This document shows positions 47,250 through 56,079 of a DNA stretch of 64,000 nt, one piece after another (positions within the stretch are counted from its first letter, which is position 1; each line of letters opens with the position of its first letter). This DNA comes from Tetracentron sinense. Lineage: Eukaryota > Streptophyta > Magnoliopsida > Trochodendrales > Trochodendraceae. Position numbers and translations under genes: made by a program. The DNA is taken from contig CM026553.1 of assembly GCA_015143295.1 (NCBI GenBank), forward strand, positions 3,371,912 to 3,435,911, written 5' to 3'. Below the pieces are notes generated by a model that saw only the letters and a list, made by a program, of their open reading frames with translations, had not been told where the DNA came from and ran no database searches.

Positions 47250-48369
47250 CATGGTTCAAAATATCAGTATCAGGTGCAGTATCAGTAAGTCCAAAACAAG
47301 ATACGTATCGACGTATTGGATGGATATGGTGGAAAAAACCGGGATACGCTATGAAACACTTGGATATGCAAGGAAAAACTTGGATACCTTGCATAAAACT
47401 TCTTTCAATGCAAATATAAGCTAAAAACAAACGAAATAAAGGCATCCAACTCCTTTCAGGGTTTGGAATTAAGTCCTTATGTGTGTAGGAGGATTCTTTC
47501 CAGGTGTGACCAGCCACTTCCCTTGTATAGTGCGGCTGGTTAGTCTTGGGTTTGCTTTCATAAAAAAAAAAACTATGTTTATTACCATACATATGAGAGT
47601 TAAAAATTGTATAAGTTAAAAAAGGCGTCTTGCTAATAAAAATGTATGAAAATACAAATTAGAATCACTTAACTAAGTATCAGAAAAACGATTTAGATTT
47701 TAAAACCATACAATCAACTAGTTAAATAAGAATGTATTGAATTACACACATAAATTTTAAGCTTAATATAAGTCTTTTTATGCTCAATTGTTATAATGTT
47801 AATAACTTTTTAACCCTATAGATAAAAATATTTTTTAAGACTAAAATATGAGATGTTTTTGTTAGACTTTGGGTTTTGGTAATTTTTGATATAATAGAAT
47901 TTATGAAATTTTAAAATCTGAGGAATTTCATTTGAAAGTTAAAATTTTAACCCAATCGCTAAAAGATGTTAAAAAAATAATTTTGTTCTTGAACCGTAAA
48001 GTTGACTTTTTATTCTTCAGGAATTTGGATGCAGGATAATTTTTATTGAATGAATATGAGGATAACCTTATTTACATATTAATAACTTAAATAATTGAAA
48101 GTAAAATTAATTTAAAATCATTTTTTTAAATGATATTTTATATAAATTAGTTGTGCGTATCGGGTTTGTGTTGTGGATCCTAGTGTAAATGGAAGGAAGG
48201 AAAAAAATTAACTAAAAAATCCCCCGTATCGGGCATTTCGGACCTGTATCAGTTCTATATCAACTCGATATGCCCGATACGAGAAATTTTTTTTTCCAGC
48301 ATATCAATATATCGGATAGCTCCAAATAGGATACATATCGGTTAATACGTATCGAAATTTTAAATCATG
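47250..48369. mobile_element. 1.12-kb hAT-like non-autonomous element with perfect 8-bp TSD
   Basis: AATATACG occurs immediately before (47,242-47,249) and after (48,370-48,377). The ends form an inverted repeat: CATGGTTCAAAATATC on the left, CATGATTTAAAATTTC from the right. CGTATCGG/CCGATACG words cluster near both ends (GATACGTATCGACGTATTGG; ATGCCCGATACGAG), forming subterminal palindromes. No transposase is visible; open stretches near the left end (47,239-47,592) are not convincing. It lies in the IMPDH intron. Confidence 0.78.
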
Positions 48370-48379
48370 AATATACGGA

Positions 48380-49243
48380 AAATTTTGCGAAATTTTTAAG
48401 TAAGACAAATCATTCGTGATTTATTCATTAAGCGTTCGCGACTGATTTGTGAATAATACATATAAGATATTTTTTTTTAATCTAAACCCATAAGTTCAAT
48501 CCCTAAATCATCTATCTTCTTTCTTGCATTCGCATGTAACTTCTTTACTCTTGATTTCCTTACCCCACTCAATCTGTAACATTAAGTCCATATCTCATCG
48601 GCCACAGCGCCACTGAAAGTCATCAACCACCAATCCTAAAGCACTCACCGGCCACCACACAATCCCTCATTTTCTCTCGATCTCTTTCTCTCCCTAAATC
48701 TCTAACCCTAACTATTTCACAATCGTCACTGCTAATTACCGGCATTCGAGGACCGAGTCTCTGAGTATACAATCTTTTCAACGCCATCAACCGCCACCTC
48801 TCAATCTCCCTTCCAAGCGCAACTCTCTCTATCTTTCTCTCTTGCTCTCTCTTCAATTGCACTTCTTTTTTCTTCATTTTCTATAATGTGAGGCTAAATA
48901 TTTAACAGCCTCTTAGAAATTTCATATATGCAATTTTATATGTTTACCTGATTTTTTCAACGAATTATTGAGTGTTGGTCCAAATTATACTCGGATTATT
49001 TTTGTACCGATTTTGTAAACAAACTATTGAATGACTATTCTGGATTATATTTGAAGAATTCTTGTACTGAATTTTTACTGTATGCCAAATTACTAACTAT
49101 GGTTGTATCCACTAATCAGGTGGCACTATGGCAAACCAATCAGATTGATTTGATTGGTGGTAGGTAGCCCTATCCTATTTATGGAGAGGTTGTGAGAGAG
49201 ATCTACGTAGTACATGTTAGGAATCGCGCAACAAACCCACAAC
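48380..49243. other. Intron sequence, partly C/T-rich
   Basis: A CT-rich stretch at 48,640-48,860 resembles a plant 5' leader but no gene follows it. Nothing else was recognised. Confidence 0.35.
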
Positions 49244-49556
49244 CTCTATAACAGAAACTCTGTTTATTTCAAAAATTCACGAATTATTCACGCATTTTTG
49301 GGTTGCCAAATTATTGGATTCTCGAATTATTCGCGAATTTCCCGAATTATTTTCTAATATTTCAAATTTGTCCTGAATTTTCTGAGTTATTCCCAAACTG
49401 TTTTCTCAAATTTGGCAAAAAACTAGTTATTTTGTATATTTTTAATCAAATTGTTTGATATATCTTTATATTTATTAATTTAATTTTTTATTTTCCCGAT
49501 TTTTTCCGAACTTAATCCTTGCCGAATTATTCCCGAACCCCAATTTTGTCACTATG
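49244..49556 (-). mobile_element. 313-bp hAT-type MITE, relative of the one at 21,256
   Basis: Read on the minus strand it begins CATAGTGACAAAATTGGGGT and contains GAATAATTCG subrepeats, like the element at 21,256-21,579 (CATAGTTACCAAGTTGGGGT). Flanks CCCACAAC (49,236-49,243) and CACACAAC (49,557-49,564) form an 8-bp TSD with one mismatch. Sizes agree (313 and 324 bp). Confidence 0.65.
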
Positions 49557-49564
49557 CACACAAC

Positions 49565-50249
49565 ACGATAACCAGAAAAATAAGAACAAAATAACACAAG
49601 ATATTACATGAATCAGCTAATGATGTCTACGTCCACAAATCCACACTTCACTATGCTGAAAGGCAAAAAAAAAAATCGAAGCAATACAAGTTCTCACTCT
49701 CTCTTAAGGAAAACCTCTCTTGGTGGCAACAATAGCTTTTCACAGACTATTGGGACACCAAAACCCTAATCCCAAATTACTTTAAATACTAAGGCCAAAA
49801 CGGGCTTTAGTAGGAGAATTCTGAGTTTGTGAAGCTTGAGGAGATATCAACCAGGGATATTCTGAAGCCTCAAGATAAGAATGTGCAGCTAGGGCCGCAC
49901 ACACCAGTACCCGAGAGGTGATCATCTAGAACAATTAGAACTCCTACTCGATATTCACCTTCTCTACATTATCTACTGTTAACAGATAATGGTGAACCAG
50001 AAAGCTATTAGGAAGCACTGCAAATGAAAACTAAGGTTAAGTGAGAGTTTGCTATGGATGATGAGATGGACTCCCAAAAACTATACGTATAACCCGTTTT
50101 GTATTGGTTTCGGCGATTTTTATTTCCATGGATTTTACTATTTAATGGAATAACCATTATATGCAAGGATAATAAATTGAAAATTATAAATATATAATTT
50201 GGAAATATTTTTCTATAATCAAGATAATATTTCAACAAGAATATGTTAC
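49565..50249. other. IMPDH intron sequence next to the first visible exon
   Basis: No feature was recognised. Confidence 0.35.
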
Positions 50250-50880
50250 CTGCCCTCTTCCAGCTGCACAAACCTCCTGCGTGGTGCAAATGGACCCAGA
50301 ACCCATCCCAACCCTCAAACCATCGGCGCCAGCCTGTATCAGATTTTGTGCCTGATAAGCTGTGACAACATTGCCACCAATAACATCCAACTCAGGGTAA
50401 GTCCTCTTGACATACTTGATCATATCGATCTGATAAATCGAGTTCCCTTGTGAACTATCCAGCACCACCACATTAGCTCCTGCCTTCACCAGATGCTCCA
50501 ACCTCTCCTTATCCTGTTCCCTCGTCCCCATGGCAGCTCCCACCATGAACTCCCCATCCTTCCCAAACGACGGAAGCCCTAGTTTCGGCAACCCACGCAT
50601 CCTCTCCACATCAGCAGTTGTAATCAGATCCACAACCTCGCCATCTCGCTCGCTCACTAAAGGTATGTAATCAAGCTTCTTCCCAGCTAAAAATGCAGAA
50701 GCTTGCTCAAACGAATAGCTTGACGGAGCTGAAACGGGCGACCCTAACATATAATGAGAAACCGGAGCATCCTTTTCCGTTAAACTCTGCCAATCGGATT
50801 TTGCAACAACGCCCAACAGCTTCAATTTAGCGTTCCTGGACTCGGTAGACGGTCGATGGATGAAAATGTGGATATTCGTG
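50250..50880 (-). pseudogene. IMPDH pseudogene, first visible exon (CBS region to catalytic Cys loop)
   Basis: The exon starts after a good acceptor (CTGTTTGCTTCATAG) in phase 1, so an upstream exon must have existed; an ATG at 50,891 lies in the intron and is not the real start. It encodes KLKLLGVVAKSDW, the CBS-like PVSAPSSYSFEQASAFLAGK and [13 protein letters not shown], then barrel segments [31 protein letters not shown] and the active-site loop GMGSGSICTTQEVCAAGRGQ, whose Cys forms the covalent XMP adduct. It ends at CAG with donor GTAACA (50,248-50,249 side). Open throughout. Confidence 0.92.
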
Positions 50881-51420
50881 CTATGAAGCAAACAGAAGGG
50901 GAAATGCTTTTGTCGCTCGTGCTGTCATGCAGACGTAAGATTCAAAAGTGATGAATTTGAATTTTGAACACGTGATGAAGGTTTAAAAACACGAATGGGG
51001 CATTTGGATTGGATTTTTTAGGCCAAAAATCAATTTTGATAAAATTGATTGTGTAGAAATTAAAGGTCAAATAATCATTTTTTCAAATAATAGTGTTCGG
51101 AGAATACGTAGGTGAGTCTCTCAACTTCATATTCTCCGAACACTATTATTTGAAAAAATGATTATTCGATCATGAATTTCTACACAATCAATTTTATCAT
51201 AATTGATTTTTGGCCAAAAAAATCCAATCCAAACACCACCGAAATTTATGTCAATATCACATTCGACCCGGAAATGATTTTTTTCGAATTTTGGACGGAA
51301 TTTCCAGTAAAAGCTTTTTTTAATAGTTTTTTTTTTTTTTTAGAAATCGAGATTTCGCTTAAATTTTTTTGTTTTTTCATATTATCATTGATTATTTTAT
51401 AATTTTAGATATTTTAAAAT
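50848..51420 (+). repeat. Left outer direct repeat (IMPDH exon edge plus intron)
   Basis: Apart from one inserted element (50,997-51,239), this segment matches 62,655-63,058 in the same orientation. It starts with GTAGACGGTC and GGATATTCGTGCTA (the acceptor-side edge of the IMPDH exon) and runs through GAAGGGGAAATGCT and CATGCAGACGTAAGATTC to the T-rich end ...TTTTAGATATTTTAAAAT. The match stops sharply at 51,420, where sequence related to the inverted repeats begins. Confidence 0.88.
50997..51239. mobile_element. Hairpin MITE of about 243 bp
   Basis: Two arms of about 108 bp are near-perfect reverse complements around a short loop (CGTAGGTGAGTCTC region). The outer ends are GGGGCATTTGGATTGG and its partner CCAATCCAAACACC. 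The related segment at 62,880 lacks it, which defines the insertion. The direct-repeat flanks are short and uncertain (CGAA on both sides), so superfamily assignment is open; the GG-TTTGG ends resemble Tourist/Harbinger-type MITEs. Confidence 0.85.
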
Positions 51421-51496
51421 AGGCCTCAGATTGCCTCTGGCAAAGCCAGAAACCCCTCTCGGGGTTCCATACATTGTGCGATAGCTGGCGTAAAAT
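51421..51496 (+). repeat. Extra partial copy of the inverted-repeat end sequence
   Basis: TTGCCTCTGGCAAAGCCAGA followed by CTCGGGGTTCCATA matches 51,604-51,650 (TTGTCTCTGGCGAAGCCAGA ... CTCGGGGTTCCATA) in the same orientation, about 175 bp away. It joins the left outer direct repeat directly. Confidence 0.8.
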
Positions 51497-51497
51497 G

Positions 51498-51543
51498 GGG
51501 GAGAAGTCATTTTATTTTCTCCCAATAATTTTGACTTCTCCCC
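51498..51543. repeat. Small hairpin at the outer end of the left arm
   Basis: GGGGAGAAGTCA and TGACTTCTCCCC are exact reverse complements separated by 22 bp. With one bulged G the pairing extends to AAAT/ATTT outside. The corresponding place on the right arm has a related but longer hairpin. Confidence 0.8.
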
Positions 51544-52838
51544 ATTTGATATCTCTCTCCCTTATTCTCCCACACTTATCATCACATGTCTTACTAGGCT
51601 TTGGATTGTCTCTGGCGAAGCCAGAAAGCTTATCTCGGGGTTCCATAGAGCGTGTGACGTGTGGCATGGATTTGGGTGGCAAACCGAAAATGGTGGACGG
51701 GAGTTTTCTCCATTAACATTTAACAAAATAATATTTTATGACTTTTCGGAAACAGTGTTGGTCAGAACGCTCAGTTTGAACTAAGTGCATTTGGGGCCTT
51801 TCCTCTTTAGCTTTGCTTGCTGTTTGGGTTTGGATGGTTACAGACCTTTCTTCTTCGGCTCACCTCCGGCAACCAAGGTTTTTTGCGAGTCTCTTTCAAC
51901 GCATCACTGATTCCATTGGGGGTTTTACGAGTGGAGCGTGTGACGTTCTCTCTCTGGCAACCAGTTCGTGACTGCCGGACTGGCGACTAGCTGAGCCTCG
52001 GAATTTTTTGGGGTTTTGAGATTTCCAGAGACCACCATCTCTTTCTTGCCGGCGACAACGAAGGTATCATTCTTCTCCTCCCAGTAATCCTTCATTCTTT
52101 TCTATTTGGGGTTTGATTTGGTTTTTTTTTCCCCCCTTTGGTCCCCCAGATTATTTGGGGGTTTTGATTTGGGGAAAAACTAGAGGCTTCAAACGAGTAA
52201 AATTCCTAGTATTGCGCACCATCAACTGAACTTTGTTGAAATCCCCATTTTTTCCAAAATCCCCAACTTGGTTTTCAGTTACATATATATGAGCCATTCA
52301 CTTGTTAAATTCTTCCAATGCAAACCCATTTCAGAATTTGCTTGTAGTATATCAAGATTAGAACAAACCCATTTCAGAATTTGCTTGTTGTATATCAAGA
52401 TAATACTTGAGTTGCTTGAAACTGCAGTCTGAATATAACTTTGATCTTGTTTTTCTCGCCCCGCCATCTCGCCGACTTGAACATCTCTGGTTGCTTCTTC
52501 AGTTTGACATAACTCCCAGTTTTTCAGCTAGTAATCCTCATCATAACTCGACTATTTAATGCTGGAAAGTAACTATTATGATCTCTAACGTATTTTAACT
52601 GAATTAAAATTTAAACTAAATAAGGTTCAAACCATCTTCATCTGTGAAGTATAAAAACCAGTTTAAAATACTAAAGTTCTCTCTGTTTAATCTCATTTGA
52701 ATGAGAAGGTGAATTGGAAGGTAGGGAAAAAAAAGAGTAAGCAGATCTAAGTAGTTGTTTATGTTCTATATTTCGTTGGACTTATGTAAATGAGCTAAGG
52801 TAGATTTGATGGACAAGAAGTATAAGATTGCTCACCAC
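51544..52838. repeat. Left arm of a large inverted repeat (about 1.3 kb)
   Basis: This segment matches the reverse complement of 61,133-62,398 nearly base for base, with a few indels at the outer end. On its minus strand it contains a short open first-exon-like stretch (MAGREKQDQSY..., 52,279-52,467) followed by a GTATTAT donor-like site, which recurs in the right arm. A 43-bp internal duplication (CAGAATTTGCTTGTAGTATA twice, 52,330-52,400) is also present in both arms, so it predates the arm duplication. The inner edge joins the beta-galactosidase exon. Confidence 0.92.
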
Positions 52839-52985
52839 CACTGTCTCTCGGGCGTCATCTTCCTTGCACATCACCCATGGGACTCCTGTACCCAATTCTC
52901 GGGTGGCGATATTTGCTGCCCAAGTCATGTATGCATGTCCAGTTGCTCCAAATGCCTTACCTTCTGGTCCATGCTCATTCTCAAT
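52837..52985 (-). pseudogene. Single beta-galactosidase (GH35) exon
   Basis: The minus strand has acceptor TTTGTATATGCAG, an open exon encoding [20 protein letters not shown] and then [15 protein letters not shown], and donor GTGAGC. This is the plant BGAL exon carrying the Glu of the (Q)IENEYG catalytic block. BGALs remove terminal galactose from cell-wall polymers in the apoplast. No other BGAL exon was found on either side. The end of the exon is altered (ARETVV where APDPV is usual), and [13 protein letters not shown] is one residue longer than common. The intron beyond the donor is the inner end of the left inverted-repeat arm, so exon and arm are joined in what looks like native gene order. 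Confidence 0.85.
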
Positions 52986-52989
52986 CTGC

Positions 52990-53460
52990 ATATACAAAAT
53001 GTAATTGAGTCAACATTGTAAACTAGTTTAATGTATATGCATATTGATGACTTATTATTAATGTATTAATTAATGTATTAAATATAATTAAGATCCATTG
53101 CAAGTACCTAATTCCTTTGCTTACTCTGATATCTTCTGAGCATTCCGATGGTGAAACATACTTGGTATGATCTTTCAACTGTGGGGGAAGCCTAACTATA
53201 TAATGGCTAGGGGGTTCAATTTGTGATCCTTAATATGATTGTGGTTGCCATAATTTAGTTTTTTTAAATACATACTTGTGATTTATTTGTTTCATATATG
53301 TATGAGTTCATTCTACATGTCAATATCTACTATATCTAATATGATCTTAACAGAGTCTCAAGTTCAGGGAAGAGCACAATACGCATTTCAGAAAGGCCGA
53401 ATTAGTAACAGGGCTGCAGGCATTTATTTCTAGTGGGGTGATTCACATTGTAATACATTG
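52990..53460. other. Spacer before the FAR1-like pseudogene
   Basis: AT-rich sequence; it may include promoter or 5' leader of the FAR1-like gene. No specific site can be supported. Confidence 0.35.
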
Positions 53461-53462
53461 AT

Positions 53463-56073
53463 ATGGATCATAGTGTATTGGGTAATCCTTGTGAAGAAGA
53501 TAATAGTGGATTACAAATATCACGCAGGTTATCATTTGAGACAACAGATGATGACTGTAACTATGCTAGTGGATCTGAGTACAACAAAAAAGGTTTGACA
53601 AATGAAGATGGTACACCAAATCCAGAAATTGGAATGGAATTTGAGTCAAAGGATCAGGCATATGATTTCTATAATGAATATGGAAGAAAGGCTGGCTTTA
53701 GTATTCAAAAGGATTGGAAAAATAAAGATAAAGCTAGTGTCGTGAGTCATAGAAAACTTTGTTGTTCGCGAGAAGGTCTTAAAAAAGAAGATAAACGAAA
53801 AAACATTAAGACCAGCGAGATCCTACTAGATGTGATTGTAAGGCTCACATTATAATTGCTCTGCAACCAAATGAACATTATAAGATAATTCAGAGTGAAT
53901 TAGAGCACAACCATCATTGTACACCAATGAAGTCTTACATGTTTAGGTCACGGAGGAGAGTAGCCAAGGCTCAAGCTATTGAAGTGAATATGGCAAGTAG
54001 TGTTGGTATAAACTCGAAGAAGACATATGACCTTATGACCGCAGAAGTGGGAGGGCCCGAAAATGTTGGTTTTTTGCACATGGACATTAAAATTATATTC
54101 GTTCCAGACGGATGAGGTCAATGGAAATGGGAGATGCAGGAGCAATATTACAGTATTTTCAACTGATGGTTGTAGAAGATCTAGGGTTTGTATATTCCTT
54201 ACGACTTGATGCCGAAGATCAAATAACTAACTTTTTTTAGGTTGACTCTAGAATGGTAAATGACTACAATGCATTTGGTGATGTGCATGTTTTTTATACA
54301 ACTTATAGGACAAATAATCAGGCAAGGCCATTTGCACCATTTGTAGGAGTTAATCATCATAAGCAGTCAATTTTATTTAGAGCGACATTAATGTATAATG
54401 AAACAACTGCATCTTTCAAGTGAGTGTTTAGGGCTTTTTTGGCTGCAATGTCTGATAAACAACCGAAAACCATTCTTACAGATCAAGACAAGGCAATGGC
54501 CAATGCAATTTGTTCAGTTTTACCAGATACTCATCATCGCATCTGTGTGTGGCATATGTACCAGAATGCAAGAAAGCATCTTAGTCATGCATTTAGTAGT
54601 TCAAAGTCTTTCGTTGCAGATTTCAACAAGTTGATATATGACTATGATGATGAAGAAGATTTTTTGAACGGGTGGGAGAACATGTTAGAAACATACAGTC
54701 TAAGAGGGAATACATGGTTACAAAAGTTGTTTAGTGAAAATGAAAAATGGGCTTTGGTGTATGGAAGGAGTACATTTTGCACGGATATGAAAAGCACCCA
54801 AAGAAGTGAAAGTGTGAATAGTGTATTGAGACGTATTTAAATAGCACTCATTAGTTGTTGGAATTTTTTGAACATTTCGAGAGGGTAGTAATTGAGAGAA
54901 GGAATGCGGAATTGCGAGCGACTTCAAGATGACACAAAGTGAAGTAGAAGTTTTTGCGAATATTCCATTGTTGATTCGTGCAAGAAATTTCTACAGCCCT
55001 AAAATATTTAAATTGTTTCAAAAGGAAAATCGTATGGGAATGACTTATCGTGTCAAATTGTCTGTCCAGTGTGATGCCACAAACACATTTATAGTAAAAT
55101 GCCCGGAGAAAAAAAGAGAATACACAGTTACATGTGACAAAAGTGGATTCACTATCCATTGTAGCTGTAAAAAATTTGAATTCACTGGAATTTTGTGTGG
55201 TCATGCATTGCAAGTATTGTTCAGAATGGAAGTGGAGGAAATCCCAAATCAATACATGTTTAAGAGATGGAGTAAACATGCAAAGGATGCATGTATTGGC
55301 ACTAGAAGTTCATTATTTGTGGGGGATGTAACATTGTCAAAGCGTTATAAGGTCTTAAGTCGCATGTCTATGAAATTTAACACTAGGGCTGCTGAAAATG
55401 AACAATCCTTTAAAATTGCTATGGAAGGTTTAAGTGCAACAACGTCGAATGTTGATAATTTTTTCAGTAAATTATCCATAAATGAGACTCAAAACCTTGA
55501 ATCAGAAGAGATGGTTAATGAAGCACCCAAGGAAAATGATGACAATGAGATATCCAATCGGATGAAGGGACTAGCAAAAAATGATCAAGGACATAAGGGA
55601 AGAGCGAGGATCCCGGGTTGTTTAGAGAAGAGGAAAAAAACAAGAGGGTCATCTAAGGTGCCTCACTACACCTTGCCACCCACTGGTCCCATTATACGTT
55701 CCATGCCGACATGTCCGAGTGATCAAGGAATGCAGGTACTTAAATTTGGTTTGCATTATAAATCAAAGTTTATTTATTGCCAAGTTTAAGTTTTCACTAG
55801 TTTTAATTTTGATGTGCTAAATAGGGGTTCCAACAGAATGTTGGACCAAGTCAAATTATGAACCAACAAGAGCTAAGTTTAAATCAAGTAAACCCATACA
55901 TGTACCAACAAGCTCAGCTGAATCAAGTGAACCCTTACATGTACCAACAAGCTCAGCTGAATCAAATGAACCCGTACATGCACCAACAAGCCCAGTTGAA
56001 TCAAGTTCCACCATATACGTACCAACAGTTTCAAGGCCCTCCAATGTCTTCTTTAATGTATGGGCAGCCATAA
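53463..56073 (+). pseudogene. FAR1/FRS-like (MULE-transposase-derived) gene, pseudogene
   Basis: Reading N to C: FAR1 DNA-binding zinc finger with GMEFESKDQAYDFYNEYGRK (about 53,630-53,690), C-S-REG and RCDCKAH, closing with EHNHH. Then the MULE-type transposase core with YNAFGD, RPFAPFVGVNHHKQS, TDQDKAMA, CVWHMYQNARKH and STQRSESVN. Then the SWIM zinc finger CSCKKFEFTGILCGHAL (about 55,160-55,210), and a second exon (55,825-56,073) after donor at 55,734. FAR1/FRS proteins are transcription factors domesticated from Mutator-like transposases. Disablements: frameshifts near 53,817, 54,085, 54,835 and 54,927; TAG at 54,238-54,240 and TGA at 54,421-54,423, both at Trp positions; another TAG near 54,850. 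It is the only transposase-like gene within the inverted repeat, so an actual MULE transposase is an alternative. Confidence 0.88.
55882..56034 (+). repeat. 39-bp coding tandem repeat in the FAR1-like second exon
   Basis: Three full copies and one partial copy of a 39-bp unit start at 55,882, 55,921, 55,960 and 55,999 and encode NQVNPYMYQQAQL. The copies differ mainly at third positions and a few residues (M for V, H for Y). They form a Gln/Tyr/Pro-rich C-terminal tail. Confidence 0.92.
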
Positions 56074-56079
56074 CTATAC

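Larger units (their letters stand above)
39593..50880 (-). pseudogene. IMP dehydrogenase (plant type), pseudogene spanning three exons
   Basis: Three minus-strand exons in the right order and phase (50,250-50,880; 45,398-45,577; 39,593-39,850) encode most of IMPDH. The enzyme oxidises IMP to XMP with NAD+, the rate-limiting step of guanine nucleotide synthesis, in the cytosol. Two lines make it a pseudogene. First, no exon encodes the first 110-130 residues (start of the TIM barrel, SYTYDDV region). Second, exon 2 has an in-frame TGA at 45,413-45,415 where the family has Gly. The terminal exon is also missing. Very long introns are filled with repeats. Coding identity to the family is otherwise high, so decay seems fairly recent. 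Confidence 0.9.

Noticed and set aside
48640-48880. C/T-rich leader-like sequence that could be a gene start
   Set aside because: No open reading frame with a recognisable product follows on either strand.
50881-50891. ATG at 50,891 as the true start of IMPDH
   Set aside because: A good splice acceptor lies at 50,881-50,882 and the protein would lack over 100 essential N-terminal residues; the ATG is intronic.
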